A stretch of DNA of 64,000 nucleotides, taken from contig CANMFL010000004.1 of assembly GCA_947497185.1 (NCBI GenBank), positions 372,001-436,000 on the forward strand, written 5' to 3'. The stretch comes from an uncultured Paracoccaceae bacterium (lineage in GTDB: Bacteria > Pseudomonadota > Alphaproteobacteria > Rhodobacterales > Rhodobacteraceae). A model generated the notes under the pieces. That model was not told where the DNA came from, did not search any database, and saw only the letters and a list, made by a program, of their open reading frames with translations. Positions within the stretch are counted from its first letter, which is position 1, and each line of letters opens with the position of its first letter. The position numbers and the translations under genes were made by a program. Positions 45,601 through 54,976 of the stretch are shown piece after piece.

Positions 45601-46278
45601 ATGAAGATTCTTATGGTTTTGACATCGCACGATCAGCTTGGTGATACAGGCGAAAAGACCGGATTTTGGTTGGAAGAATTTGCCGCCCCCTACTACACGC
45701 TGAAAGATGCTGGTGCGCAGGTTGTTCTGGCATCCCCGAAAGGTGGTCAGCCACCAATTGATCCGAAAAGTGACGCAGAGGATTCGCAGACTGAGGCGAC
45801 GAAACGCTTTAAGGCTGACGAAGATGCGCAGGCTGATCTGGCCGACACGGCTGTTCTGTCTGGCGTGCAAGACGCAGGTTTCGACGCGGTCTTTTTCCCA
45901 GGTGGGCACGGTCCATTGTGGGACTTGGCCGAAGATGCGGACAGCATTCGTTTGATAGAAGCATTCGCGGCAAGCGACCGTCCGGTTGGTGCCGTATGTC
46001 ACGCCCCAGCCGTGTTCAAACACACCAAGGGCGCTAACGGCAAGCCACTGGTGGACGGCAAGCGCGTCACTGGTTTCACCAACACCGAAGAGGACGCTGT
46101 GCAGCTGACCGACGTTGTGCCGTTCTTGGTTGAGGACATGCTGAAAGCAAACGGCGGTCTGTACGAGAAGTCCGACGATTGGGCATCTTTTGCGATCACA
46201 GACGGCAAACTGGTCACAGGCCAGAACCCAGCTTCGTCAGAGGCAGCAGCAGAGCGGTTGTTGGCGCTGCTGAAATAA
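45601..46278 (+). CDS. DJ-1/PfpI family protein (class I glutamine amidotransferase-like)
   Basis: A 225-residue protein related to Hsp31/YhbO-type glyoxalases, deglycases or stress proteins. The nucleophile elbow is GAVCHAPAVF (Cys near residue 134), with the upstream acidic position in LEEFAAPYY and FFPGGHGPLWDL. Function within the family varies and is not certain. The ATG at 45601 has a GGAAGGA site upstream; an ATG at 45517 would start within the MarR downstream region. A terminator follows. Confidence 0.9.
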   Translation: MKILMVLTSHDQLGDTGEKTGFWLEEFAAPYYTLKDAGAQVVLASPKGGQPPIDPKSDAEDSQTEATKRFKADEDAQADLADTAVLSGVQDAGFDAVFFPGGHGPLWDLAEDADSIRLIEAFAASDRPVGAVCHAPAVFKHTKGANGKPLVDGKRVTGFTNTEEDAVQLTDVVPFLVEDMLKANGGLYEKSDDWASFAITDGKLVTGQNPASSEAAAERLLALLK

Positions 46279-46300
46279 GCATTGTGCTGTAGCAAGTATG

Positions 46301-46329
46301 GGGCGGGTCGATTGGCCCGCCCTTTTTTA
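46301..46329. terminator. Intrinsic terminator
   Basis: GGGCGGGTC, loop GATT, GGCCCGCCC then TTTTTT: a nine-pair stem with a wobble pair and a T-run, ending transcription from the DJ-1/PfpI gene and facing the convergent ubiG end. Confidence 0.92.
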
Positions 46330-47088
46330 TTCCGGTTTGATCGCGGCTGTGACGTAGTTCACCGATAAATCGCGGTCAGAAATCCGCCAGTTCCACATGA
46401 TTGGATTGAACTGGAACCCTTTGCGGTCAACGGGGTCGAGACCCGCGTTGCGCAGTAGATCAAACAATTCGTCCGGCGTGATGAATTTGCTGAACTCATG
46501 CGTGCCTTTGGGCAGCCAGCGCATCACATGTTCGGCGCCTACGATTGCCATCATAAAGCTTTTGGGATTGCGGTTGATGGTTGAGCAGATGTGCAGGCCA
46601 GCGGGTTTCAAGAGCTGGCGACATGCGGTCAGGAACCCCAGCGGGTCGGCGACGTGTTCCACCACTTCCATGTTCAGCACGACGTCGAATTGTTCACCGT
46701 CTGCCGCCATCGCTTCGGCTGTGTTATGGCGGTAGTCGATGGTCAGGCCGGATTGCTGCGCGTGGATTTCTGCCACTGGGATATTTCCTGCCGCTGCATC
46801 AACACCCACAATCGTCGCCCCAAGCCGCGCCATTGGTTCGCATAGCAGACCACCACCGCAGCCGATATCGAGAATACGCAAGCCGTCGAACGGCGCAGGA
46901 CCGTTCAGGTCGCGCCCGAATTCTGCGGCGATTTGGCTGGTGATGTAGTCCAAACGGCAGGGGTTCAGCATGTGCAGCGGTTTGAATTTGCCTTCGAGAT
47001 CCCACCATTCGGCGGCCATAGCCTCGAATTTCGCAATTTCTGCGGGATCTACGGTGTTTGTTGCGGCATCAATCATTTCATCATCCAA
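46327..47088 (-). CDS. ubiG: Bifunctional 3-demethylubiquinol O-methyltransferase UbiG
   Basis: Adds both O-methyl groups in ubiquinone synthesis. The 253-residue product shows the N-terminal [30 protein letters not shown] block (outlined), the SAM loop [19 protein letters not shown] near residue 75, and [12 protein letters not shown]. The C-terminal [22 protein letters not shown] region is typical. The ATG at 47088 is 50 bases from the divergent proline iminopeptidase start. It needs no further domain and ends against a terminator. Confidence 0.95.
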   Translation of the reverse strand: MDDEMIDAATNTVDPAEIAKFEAMAAEWWDLEGKFKPLHMLNPCRLDYITSQIAAEFGRDLNGPAPFDGLRILDIGCGGGLLCEPMARLGATIVGVDAAAGNIPVAEIHAQQSGLTIDYRHNTAEAMAADGEQFDVVLNMEVVEHVADPLGFLTACRQLLKPAGLHICSTINRNPKSFMMAIVGAEHVMRWLPKGTHEFSKFITPDELFDLLRNAGLDPVDRKGFQFNPIMWNWRISDRDLSVNYVTAAIKPE

Positions 47089-47138
47089 TTCGCTGTCGGG
47101 TCATGGTTTCCCGTCTCAATGCGCTATATAGGACGATT

Positions 47139-48128
47139 ATGGACAAGGTCGTAGGTCAAAAGCGCACAGGTGCGCATCTGTATCCCCCAATAGATCCGTT
47201 TGATCAGCGTATGCTGGACACGGGCGACGGGCATTCAATTTACGTTGAGCAATGCGGGAACCCTGATGGGATTCCCGTTGTGGTGTTGCATGGTGGACCG
47301 GGTGGTGGCTGTAGCCCTGCGATGCGTCGCTATTTTGACCCAAGCGTTTACCGCATTGTGCTGTTTGATCAGCGCGGTTGTGGGCGGTCACGACCCCATG
47401 CAAGCGTTGAAAACAACACGACATGGCATCTGGTGTCTGACATCGAGATGATCCGCGAGGCGATTGGCGTTGGTCGCTGGGTCGTCTTTGGTGGCAGCTG
47501 GGGCGCGACCCTGTCGTTGATTTATGGGCAAAGCCATCCTGAAAGCACTGCGGCACTTGTGTTGCGCGGCGTGTTTTTAATGACACAGCCAGAGTTAGAC
47601 TGGTTCTATGGTGGTGGGGCCGGAAAGTTCTGGCCTGATCTATGGGCGAAATTCGCTGACATGATCCCGCAGGCCGAGCATGACGATCTGATCGCGGCGT
47701 ATCACCGCCGCTTGTTTTCGGGTGACGTCGCGATGGAGTCCCGTTTTGGCCGTGCGTGGGCTGGATGGGAAAATGCGCTGGCCTCGATTGAATCGAATGG
47801 ATCAACGGGCGACAGCCCTGCCAGTTATGCGCGTGCCTTTGCGCGGCTTGAGAACCACTACTTTGCAAATGCGGGATTTTTGTCCGAAGAGCAGCAGATT
47901 TTGAACTGCATGGACCGGATCGCGGACATTCCGGGTGTCATCGTTCAGGGCCGGTATGATATGATCTGTCCACCGATTTCTGCGTACACTTTGGCGTCGA
48001 AATGGCCCAAGGGGCGATTAGTTATGGTGGGTAAAGCGGGACACGCTTTGTCTGAACCGGGGATCAGCCGCGAGCTGGTTCACACAATGGATATGTTCGC
48101 GGACAAACGCGACTTTCTGAATCTGTAG
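47139..48128 (+). CDS. pip: Proline iminopeptidase
   Basis: An alpha/beta hydrolase (family S33) that removes N-terminal proline from peptides. The 329-residue product has the oxyanion motif HGGPGGGCSP near residue 48, the DQRGCGRS segment, the nucleophile elbow GGSWGATLSL near residue 122, and the catalytic Asp and His near GRYDMICPP and KAGHALSEP. The start ATG 47139 has an AGGA site six bases upstream; an ATG at 47103 is an alternative. A CTATATA box lies 10 bases upstream. Confidence 0.93.
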   Translation: MDKVVGQKRTGAHLYPPIDPFDQRMLDTGDGHSIYVEQCGNPDGIPVVVLHGGPGGGCSPAMRRYFDPSVYRIVLFDQRGCGRSRPHASVENNTTWHLVSDIEMIREAIGVGRWVVFGGSWGATLSLIYGQSHPESTAALVLRGVFLMTQPELDWFYGGGAGKFWPDLWAKFADMIPQAEHDDLIAAYHRRLFSGDVAMESRFGRAWAGWENALASIESNGSTGDSPASYARAFARLENHYFANAGFLSEEQQILNCMDRIADIPGVIVQGRYDMICPPISAYTLASKWPKGRLVMVGKAGHALSEPGISRELVHTMDMFADKRDFLNL

Positions 48129-48188
48129 GGTTTACAGATACGTAGATGGCGTTAACTTGTTAACAATCCTCAGGGAGTACCTTTTATT

Positions 48189-49178
48189 TTGGGCAATGTC
48201 CTAACCATTATACTGCAACGCCTCGCGCTGGGCGTTCTCACACTTCTGATCGTCTCTATTGTGATCTTTGTCGCGGTGAACTTGCTTCCCGGTGATTTCG
48301 CCCAATTGATCCTAGGCCAAGGGGCGACAGAAGAATCCGTCAACTCGATCCGCAGGGATCTAGGGCTCGATCAGCCGATGGTCGCGCGATACCTCACTTG
48401 GCTTGGCGGCATGCTAACCGGTGATTTGGGATCGAGCTTTGCACAGCTTAACTTTGCCACCAATATGGGTGGCGCGAATACCGTCACCGTGCTGGATCAG
48501 ATTTTGCCGCGCTTGGGCAACACGATGTTCCTTGCGGGTGTGACTGCTGTAATTGCGGTTCCGATTGCCGTGACATTGGGTGTTCTGGCCGCGCTGTATC
48601 GGAATACGATCTTTGATCGGGTCGCAAACATCGCGACGCTTAGCTCGATTTCATCGCCAGAGTTTTTCATGGCCTATGTGCTGATCCTTGTGCTTGCCGT
48701 GATCAATCCGATCTTTCCGTCGCTGTCCAATATCTATGATGGCATGGCGTTAAGTGACCGTCTTGAAAAAACGATGCTGCCTGCGCTGACCCTGACGCTG
48801 GTTGTGACCGCGCATATGATGCGGATGACGCGGGCGTCGATTATCAACTTGCTGGCCAGCCCCTACATCGAAATGGCGCGGCTCAAGGGCATGTCCCCGA
48901 TGCGGGTGATTGTGAAGCACGCGCTGCCGAACGCGCTGGCACCGATCATCAACGTTGTGGCGTTGAACCTTGCCTATCTGATCACAGGTGTGGTCGTGGT
49001 TGAAGTGGTGTTTGTCTACCCGGGCATCGGCCAGTTGTTTGTCGATAGCGTGAAAATCCGAGATATTCCTGTCGTCCAAGCCTGCTGCCTGATCTTTGCG
49101 GCGGCTTATATCCTGTTGAACCTCACGGCGGACATCATGTCGATCCTGAGCAATCCGCGTCTGAGGCATCCGAAATGA
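48189..49178 (+). CDS. Peptide-type ABC importer permease (DppB/OppB family)
   Basis: A 329-residue inner-membrane permease, first gene of a complete family-5 peptide/opine/nickel-type importer. Features are an N-terminal LQRLALGVLTLLIVSIVIFVAVNLLPGDFA helix, DLGLDQPMVARYLTWLGGMLTGDLGSS and the EAA-like loop MARLKGMSPMRVIVKHALPNALAPI. The start is uncertain: TTG at 48189 is in frame and ATT at 48186 is closer to the best SD-like stretch (AGGGAG, 48172-48177); no ATG is in frame. The stop overlaps the next permease by four bases. Confidence 0.9.
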   Translation: MGNVLTIILQRLALGVLTLLIVSIVIFVAVNLLPGDFAQLILGQGATEESVNSIRRDLGLDQPMVARYLTWLGGMLTGDLGSSFAQLNFATNMGGANTVTVLDQILPRLGNTMFLAGVTAVIAVPIAVTLGVLAALYRNTIFDRVANIATLSSISSPEFFMAYVLILVLAVINPIFPSLSNIYDGMALSDRLEKTMLPALTLTLVVTAHMMRMTRASIINLLASPYIEMARLKGMSPMRVIVKHALPNALAPIINVVALNLAYLITGVVVVEVVFVYPGIGQLFVDSVKIRDIPVVQACCLIFAAAYILLNLTADIMSILSNPRLRHPK

Positions 49179-50371
49179 TGAATTTGATTATCTATCTTGT
49201 TGTCATTGCTGTCGCCGCATGGGTGATGCGCTTTGTTGGTCAAAAAGTGACCGGCAACGCGCCGAAATTTCGCGATATGACCTATGGTGTCGCGTTTGGT
49301 TACCTTCTTGCGGTGGCACTGATTGCGTGGCTTGCATGGGGCTATGTGCAAGCGCGATCCGACGATCCGTTGGTCGCGAACAAGTTCTTTTTCCTGAAGG
49401 CTGCGATCGAAGGTTTTGTGATCTTCGCTGTGGCAGCTTGGCTGTTCAAACTGGCAGGAAAAACCATCGGGACGGAATGGTCGAAAAAGATGTTCCGGTC
49501 GATGCCTTTGACGGCCGCTTTTGGTGTGTTGGTGATTATCATCTACATTATCGTGGCGGTTTTTGCGCAGTGGATTGCGCCTTATGGGCAAGACGAAATT
49601 ATCCAAGGGGCTGCTGCGAACATAACGGCGGGCGGTAATATTGCGCTGGGCGGTGATCCTGCGTATCCGCTGGGCACAGACCAAATCGGTCGCGATATCC
49701 TGAGCCGTTTGATTTACGGCGCACAGAACACCGTTGGCATCGCGTTTGTCACAACGGCGTTGGCGTTCTTGTTGGGTGGCACGCTTGGGTTCTTGGCCGC
49801 TGTTTTTGGCGGTTGGTTGGATCAGTTGCTGTCCCGTCTGGTGGACGTGTTGATGGCGATCCCGTCGTTGATTTTCGCACTTTTGCTAATGACAATTGCA
49901 AGCGTGTGGTCTGCGACGTTGGGTATTCCGCTGACTGTATTTATGGTGCTGATTATCGCATTGATCGACAGTACCCGCGTGTTCCGACTGGCCCGTGCCG
50001 TTGGTCAAAACATTGTGGTGATGGATTATATCGAAGCGGCGAAACTGCGCGGCGAAGGTATGGGGTATCTTGTGTTCAAGGAAATCCTGCCGAACGCGAC
50101 TGCGCCTTTGCTGGCAGAATTTGGTCTGCGCTTCTGCTTTGTTTTCTTGATGATCGCCGCGCTGTCGTTTTTGGGTGTCGGTATCCAGCCGCCTTTGGCT
50201 GACTGGGGCACGATGGTCCGCGACTTGGCAGGTTTCATCAGCTACGCCCAGTTCGCACCGCAAGCATCGGTCACGCCGTTGTTGGCAGCGGGCGCGATTG
50301 CCTTGCTGACCGTCGCTGTGAACTTTGTCGTCGATTGGATGCTGCATAAATCATCGGGGTTGAAGGAATGA
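49175..50371 (+). CDS. Peptide-type ABC importer permease (DppC/OppC family)
   Basis: A 398-residue permease, clearly longer than the usual 280-300 residues because of an N-terminal extension with about three extra hydrophobic segments (residues 1-85) before the standard core beginning near SMPLTAAFGVLVIIIYIIVAVFAQWIAPYG. The core has ILSRLIYGAQNTVG and the EAA loop AAKLRGEGMGYLVFKEILPNATAPL, followed by FLGVGIQPPLADWG. It overlaps both neighbours by four bases and pairs with the previous gene to form the membrane channel. Confidence 0.9.
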   Translation: MMNLIIYLVVIAVAAWVMRFVGQKVTGNAPKFRDMTYGVAFGYLLAVALIAWLAWGYVQARSDDPLVANKFFFLKAAIEGFVIFAVAAWLFKLAGKTIGTEWSKKMFRSMPLTAAFGVLVIIIYIIVAVFAQWIAPYGQDEIIQGAAANITAGGNIALGGDPAYPLGTDQIGRDILSRLIYGAQNTVGIAFVTTALAFLLGGTLGFLAAVFGGWLDQLLSRLVDVLMAIPSLIFALLLMTIASVWSATLGIPLTVFMVLIIALIDSTRVFRLARAVGQNIVVMDYIEAAKLRGEGMGYLVFKEILPNATAPLLAEFGLRFCFVFLMIAALSFLGVGIQPPLADWGTMVRDLAGFISYAQFAPQASVTPLLAAGAIALLTVAVNFVVDWMLHKSSGLKE

Positions 50372-52014
50372 GCGATCAACTGGTCAAAATCCGCAATCTC
50401 TGGCTTGAGGGCCGCAGTGACGAGACGTGGAACCCGATTATCAACGGCGTCGATCTGGACCTGAAAAAAGGTGAGGTTCTGGGGCTGATCGGTGAATCCG
50501 GTGCGGGGAAATCCACGCTGGGCCTCGCCGCGATGGGCTTTTGTCGTGACGGTGTGCGCGTCTCTAAGGGTTCGGTTGAATTCGACGGGATCGACCTGCT
50601 GAACGCCTCGGCTGCTGCAAAACGCGACTTGTTGGGCAAGCGGATCGCTTATGTCGCACAATCTGCTGCTGCCAGTTTTAACCCAGCGCACAAGATTATC
50701 GACCAGCACGTCGAGGGACCGACCCAACATGGTGTGATGTCCAAGGAAGAATCCGAAGCCGACGGCATGGAGCTGTATCGGAAGCTGCGTCTGCCGAACC
50801 CTGACGAGATTGGTTTCCGTTATCCGCATCAGGTTTCTGGTGGTCAGTTGCAGCGTGCGATGACGGCGATGGCGATGGCGTGCCGTCCTGATTTGATTAT
50901 TTTCGACGAGCCAACAACGGCGCTGGATGTGACGACACAGATCGAAGTGTTGGCAGCGATCCGTGAGATTGTCGAGGAATTCGATACCGCCGCGATCTAC
51001 ATCACGCATGATTTGGCTGTTGTCGCGCAGATGGCGGACCGAATTAAGGTGCTGCTTAAGGGTGACGAGGTTGAAACCGCTGAGACCCGCACGATGCTCA
51101 CCGCGCCGACGCAGGAATATACGAAATCGCTTTGGGCTGTGCGTAGTTTTGAACGGCCGTTGAAATCACCCGTGATCGCAAGCGCTGTGCCTGTGGTTTC
51201 TGTCAGGTCCGTTGATGCGGCTTATGGCAAGGTGCCGGTGCTACATGACGTGAGCTTTGACATGCACGAAGGCCGCACTGTCGCGGTTGTGGGTGAATCC
51301 GGGTCCGGTAAATCGACAACGGCGCGGTGTATTACGGGACTATTGCCACCGTCTGCGGGCGAGATCTTGTTTGACGGCGAGGTGATGCCGCCGAGTTATA
51401 AACGCCGCACCAAGGATCAGTTGCGCCAAGTGCAGATGATTTATCAGATGGCCGATACGGCGTTGAACCCACGGGTGACCGTTGGCAATATCATCGCGCG
51501 GCCTGTGCAATTTTATTCGGGACTGACGGGCAAAGCGCTGCGCAAGCGTGTTGATTCTTTGATGGATCAGATTGAGCTGCCTGCGGATGAATACTACAAA
51601 CGGTTGCCGTCCGAGTTGTCGGGTGGTCAAAAGCAGCGGATCGGGATTGCGCGTGCTTTGGCTGCGGAGCCGAAGTTTATCATCTGCGACGAAGTGACAT
51701 CGGCGTTGGATCAACTGGTTGCAGAAGGTATCCTGCGGCTATTGGCGCGGTTGCAGGACGAATTGTCTCTGTCTTATATGTTCATCACCCACGACCTCGC
51801 GACAGTTCGCGCGATTGCTGACGAAGTGGTTGTGATGAAAGAGGGGCGCGTCGTTGAGCAAGGACCGAAGCGCGAAATGTTCAAGCCGCCGCATCACCCT
51901 TATACGGATTTGCTACTGTCATCGGTGCCAGAAATGGACCCCGATTGGTTAACGAATTTACTGGCAGAACGTGGCGTCGATAACATCGGCGATGCTGCCG
52001 TTGATAATATGTAA
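50368..52014 (+). CDS. Fused dual-ATPase of peptide-type ABC importer (DppD-DppF like)
   Basis: A 548-residue protein with two ABC ATPase domains in tandem. Domain 1 has Walker A GESGAGKSTLGLAA and signature VSGGQLQRAM; domain 2 has Walker A GESGSGKSTTARC and signature LSGGQKQRIGIARAL, with Walker B FDEPTTALD and CDEVTSALD. Most dipeptide systems use two separate ATPase subunits; here they are one chain. The C-terminal HHPYTDLLLSSVP motif after domain 2 is typical of oligopeptide ATPases. It is translated with the permease through a four-base overlap. Confidence 0.93.
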   Translation: MSDQLVKIRNLWLEGRSDETWNPIINGVDLDLKKGEVLGLIGESGAGKSTLGLAAMGFCRDGVRVSKGSVEFDGIDLLNASAAAKRDLLGKRIAYVAQSAAASFNPAHKIIDQHVEGPTQHGVMSKEESEADGMELYRKLRLPNPDEIGFRYPHQVSGGQLQRAMTAMAMACRPDLIIFDEPTTALDVTTQIEVLAAIREIVEEFDTAAIYITHDLAVVAQMADRIKVLLKGDEVETAETRTMLTAPTQEYTKSLWAVRSFERPLKSPVIASAVPVVSVRSVDAAYGKVPVLHDVSFDMHEGRTVAVVGESGSGKSTTARCITGLLPPSAGEILFDGEVMPPSYKRRTKDQLRQVQMIYQMADTALNPRVTVGNIIARPVQFYSGLTGKALRKRVDSLMDQIELPADEYYKRLPSELSGGQKQRIGIARALAAEPKFIICDEVTSALDQLVAEGILRLLARLQDELSLSYMFITHDLATVRAIADEVVVMKEGRVVEQGPKREMFKPPHHPYTDLLLSSVPEMDPDWLTNLLAERGVDNIGDAAVDNM

Positions 52015-52023
52015 AACGAATCA

Positions 52024-52063
52024 TCCGTTTATACGGACGACATAATTGGACGCTAAACGTCCG
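52024..52063 (+). promoter_or_regulatory. Alternative hairpins before the binding-protein gene
   Basis: TCCGT-TTAT-ACGGA (52024-52037) and GGACG-CTAAA-CGTCC (52048-52062) can each form. The 3' half of the first extended (CGGACG, 52034-52039) can also pair with CGTCCG (52058-52063), giving a mutually exclusive fold. They lie in the 75-base gap before the substrate-binding protein and could stabilise its mRNA or switch expression. Confidence 0.45.
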
Positions 52064-52089
52064 AAATCAAAACTAGGGAGAATTGAAAC

Positions 52090-53640
52090 ATGTTGCATGG
52101 AATTAGCAGACGAAGTCTTTTGAAAACCGGCGCTGCTGCTGGTGTTCTGGGCCTGACGGGTATGCCGCTGCTTGCGCAGACACGAGGCGGTAAACTGACT
52201 GCCGGTCTGAACGGCGCGAATACATCTGATAGCTGGGACAGCCGCACGCATTCTGACTTGTTCATGATTGCCTCTGCCAGCGGCTCAGTTTTTGACTCGC
52301 TGACCGAAGTTGCCGCCGACGGTAGCCTGAAGGGCGAATTGGCTGAAAGCTGGGAAACCGACGATGCGATCACATGGGTGTTCAACCTGCGTCAGGGCGT
52401 GACATTCCACAACGGCAAGTCGTTTGGCCCTGAAGATGTGCTTGAATCGTTGCAAATGCACCTTGGCGAAGACTCTAAGTCAGCAGCCAAGCCGATTGTT
52501 GAAAACATCGCGAAGATGGAAAAAACGGGCGATTATCAGGTCACAATGACGCTGAGCGCGGCTAACGCCGATTTCCCATATCTGATGTCCGACTATCACA
52601 TCCTGATGTTCCCAGCGGGCCAGATCGAAGAAGCCATCCAGAACGGTATCGGTACGGGTCTTTATAGCGTTGTTAGCTTTGATCCAGGTGTTCGCTTTGT
52701 CGGTAAACGCGTTGATGATCACTACAAAGGTGACACCGCGGGCTTCTTTGACGAGATCGAATATATCGCGATCAACGACAACACAGCGCGGATGAACGCC
52801 CTTATGACCGGTCAGGTTGATGCGATTAACCGGATCGATTTTAAAACCGAAGGCCTGCTGAACGCGAACCCACAGGTTCGTATTCAAGAAGTCACTGGCA
52901 ACCAGCATTACACCTTTGCGATGCTGACTGATAACGCGCCTTTGAACGACGTGAACGTGCGTCGCGCGTTGAAGTACGGCATTAACCGTCAGGAAATGGT
53001 CGACAAAATCCTGCAAGGTCACGGTGCTGTTGCGAACGACACGCCAATCGGCCCTGCAAACCAGTACTACAACGCCGAGATGGAACAGCTTGCTTATGAT
53101 CCAGACAAGGCGGCCTTCTATTTGAAGGAAGCGGGTCTCGACAGCTTGAACATTGACATTTCGGCGTCTGACGCGGCGTTTGAAGGCGCTGTTGATGCAG
53201 CGCAATTGTATCAAGCGTCTGCTGGTGCTGCCGGGATTAACTTGAACGTGATCCAAGAGCCTGCTGATGGTTACTGGTCCAACGTTTGGCTGAAAAAGTC
53301 ATTCTCGGCTGTGTATTGGTCCGGTCGTGCGACAGAGGACTGGATGTTCTCAAGTGCCTACGAGACTGGTGTGCCGTGGAACGACAGCCAGTGGGACGAC
53401 AAAGATAGCGCTCGTTTCCAAGAGCTGCTTGTCACTGCGCGTGGCGAGTTGGACACCGATGCACGTCGCAGCCAGTACTATGAGATGCAGCAAATTCTGC
53501 GTGACGATGGCGGTGTTATCGTTCCGATGTTTGCCAACTATGTGCAGGCTGTAAACAACCGTATCGCGACTCCTGATACAGTTGGGAACTTGTGGCAGAT
53601 GGATAACGGTCGCATGGCAGAGCGCTGGTCAGAAGTCTAA
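52090..53640 (+). CDS. Peptide-type ABC importer substrate-binding protein (family 5)
   Basis: A 516-residue periplasmic binding protein with a Tat signal (ISRRSLLKTGAAAGVLG). Family-5 features include LTEVAADGSLKGELAESWETDD, WVFNLRQGVTFHNGKSFGPEDV, the DVNVRRALKYGINRQEMV block and AVNNRIATPDTVGN near the end. The ligand is likely a peptide, opine or similar compound but cannot be fixed. It is last in the operon, and in many other importers of this class it comes first. An AGGGAG site and the preceding hairpins suggest high expression; a terminator follows. Confidence 0.92.
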   Translation: MLHGISRRSLLKTGAAAGVLGLTGMPLLAQTRGGKLTAGLNGANTSDSWDSRTHSDLFMIASASGSVFDSLTEVAADGSLKGELAESWETDDAITWVFNLRQGVTFHNGKSFGPEDVLESLQMHLGEDSKSAAKPIVENIAKMEKTGDYQVTMTLSAANADFPYLMSDYHILMFPAGQIEEAIQNGIGTGLYSVVSFDPGVRFVGKRVDDHYKGDTAGFFDEIEYIAINDNTARMNALMTGQVDAINRIDFKTEGLLNANPQVRIQEVTGNQHYTFAMLTDNAPLNDVNVRRALKYGINRQEMVDKILQGHGAVANDTPIGPANQYYNAEMEQLAYDPDKAAFYLKEAGLDSLNIDISASDAAFEGAVDAAQLYQASAGAAGINLNVIQEPADGYWSNVWLKKSFSAVYWSGRATEDWMFSSAYETGVPWNDSQWDDKDSARFQELLVTARGELDTDARRSQYYEMQQILRDDGGVIVPMFANYVQAVNNRIATPDTVGNLWQMDNGRMAERWSEV

Positions 53641-53662
53641 ACGACCTTCTTATTATGATAGA

Positions 53663-53696
53663 AACGCCCTGCCGGAAACGGTGGGGCGTTTTTTTT
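53663..53696 (+). terminator. Intrinsic terminator after the ABC importer operon
   Basis: AACGCCCTGCCG, loop GAAA, CGGTGGGGCGTT then TTTTTT: a 12-pair stem with two wobble pairs and a stable GAAA tetraloop, 22 bases after the stop. Confidence 0.94.
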
Positions 53697-53796
53697 GAGG
53701 GATGATTTGCACAACTTAAAGGATACGTTGTCGCCATAATCCTGCCAAATCGCTATGCAAGAACCGAACCACTGAGAAACGAACGGGTTTTGTCGC

Positions 53797-54315
53797 ATGA
53801 GATTTCTAAATAATTCAGGTCATGCTGGGTTTACTGCATTGCTTGCCCAATTCATTGGAATTTCTGCCGTTTGCTTTGAGCTGCTGATCGTGCCGACCTC
53901 TGCCTATGGAGGTGATCTGAATAGGCTGTCTCGGGCGACTTTGGCGGAAACGATGGCGGGGATCGAAGATGTGGACGCCAGCGAAGCAAACCTCGCGAAT
54001 GCCGCACCTGATAGCTTAGAGGGCAAGTTATACGCCTATCAGCAAGCGCGACTTGTGCTTGAAAGTGCGGTTGCGGCCCAGAACATGGCGCTTGAGCATT
54101 TCGAAGACTTGGCTGCGATGACCGCATCGCAAATGGGTCTGACCCGACGCCAGTTCCACGCACGCAAGGACGATGCGGTTAACGCTTATAACGCACTGCA
54201 GCAAGGCGCAGAGGCCGCGCAGGCTGTAGCGCAAGCCGCGCTTGAAAACCTGTGTGACAAGGTCGCGTTGTCGAATGACGCGATGATGGAGCTGCACGCG
54301 ATGCTTGGCTTGTGA
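53797..54315 (+). CDS. Exported alpha-helical protein of unknown function
   Basis: A 172-residue protein with an N-terminal hydrophobic segment (about residues 12-38, ending SAYGGD) that may be a signal peptide or membrane anchor, followed by an Ala/Glu/Gln-rich helical part. The mature region has several Ala-rich stretches (VLESAVAAQNMALEHF; AAQAVAQAALENL) and a single Cys. I recognise no family. It is followed 86 bases later by another small unknown protein on the same strand. Confidence 0.7.
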   Translation: MRFLNNSGHAGFTALLAQFIGISAVCFELLIVPTSAYGGDLNRLSRATLAETMAGIEDVDASEANLANAAPDSLEGKLYAYQQARLVLESAVAAQNMALEHFEDLAAMTASQMGLTRRQFHARKDDAVNAYNALQQGAEAAQAVAQAALENLCDKVALSNDAMMELHAMLGL

Positions 54316-54401
54316 TCGCACGCTGATCACGATGCAGTTAAGTGGATTGCCCTGACTGCGGGTCGTGGTCTAACGAAGACCAAGCAACCCCGAGGAATTC
54401 C

Positions 54402-54860
54402 ATGACGTTTGACGATCGCAAAGATGCCGCCGCTGTGTTTATTCTACGGATCGGGCTGGCTTGGTTCATCTTTTTGTGGGCCGCCCATAAGATCATCACG
54501 CCCGGACAATATCAGGGGCTTGTGCGCAATTATGAAGGTATCGAGATTTCGTTTGCGCAGATTTACGCGACGGCTGGCTTTCAGATTGCGCTATGTGTGC
54601 TGACTGCGGTTGGTGCGCTGCGGCTGATTAGCTATTCCGGCCTTGCTGTCATGCACTTCTTTACAGTGACGCGGCGCTGGGACGGGTTTTTTGATCCATT
54701 TGCGCTGAACGAGCGTGGTTTTCCGATTAACCGGAACCAAGTCATTGATCTTGCGGTGCTTGCCGCATTTGTCGCGCTGATCCTGCTCATCAATCGCGAT
54801 CATTTCAGTGTCGGAGGTTGGCTGCGCAAACGCATGGGTCGGCGGGTTTGGTGGCAGTAA
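54402..54860 (+). CDS. Small polytopic membrane protein (DoxX-like), function unknown
   Basis: A 152-residue protein with about four membrane segments: FILRIGLAWFIFLWAAHKII, IYATAGFQIALCVLTAVGAL, an amphipathic LISYSGLAVMHFF and VIDLAVLAAFVALILLI. The topology and the early RIGLAWFIFLWAAHKI stretch recall DoxX-type proteins, which is a weak resemblance. The start at 54402 is supported by GAGGAATTCC before the ATG; a longer frame to 54342 lacks support. The role is unknown. Confidence 0.7.
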   Translation: MTFDDRKDAAAVFILRIGLAWFIFLWAAHKIITPGQYQGLVRNYEGIEISFAQIYATAGFQIALCVLTAVGALRLISYSGLAVMHFFTVTRRWDGFFDPFALNERGFPINRNQVIDLAVLAAFVALILLINRDHFSVGGWLRKRMGRRVWWQ

Positions 54861-54953
54861 ATGCAGACCCCCTTGCAGTTCTCGGCTTTACGGGCTATGT
54901 CGTTTGCTAACAGCGGTGTCGGCTTCCACCCCCGACCCAACCGGAAATCTGAT

Positions 54954-54976
54954 ACGGGCCGCGCGCCCGTTTTTTT
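54954..54976 (+). terminator. Intrinsic terminator or attenuator before rimP
   Basis: ACGGGC, loop CGCGC, GCCCGT then TTTTTT, only 26 bases before the rimP start. It may end the previous transcription unit or act as an attenuator in a leader of the rimP-nusA-infB operon; the 94 bases upstream contain further inverted segments. Confidence 0.7.
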
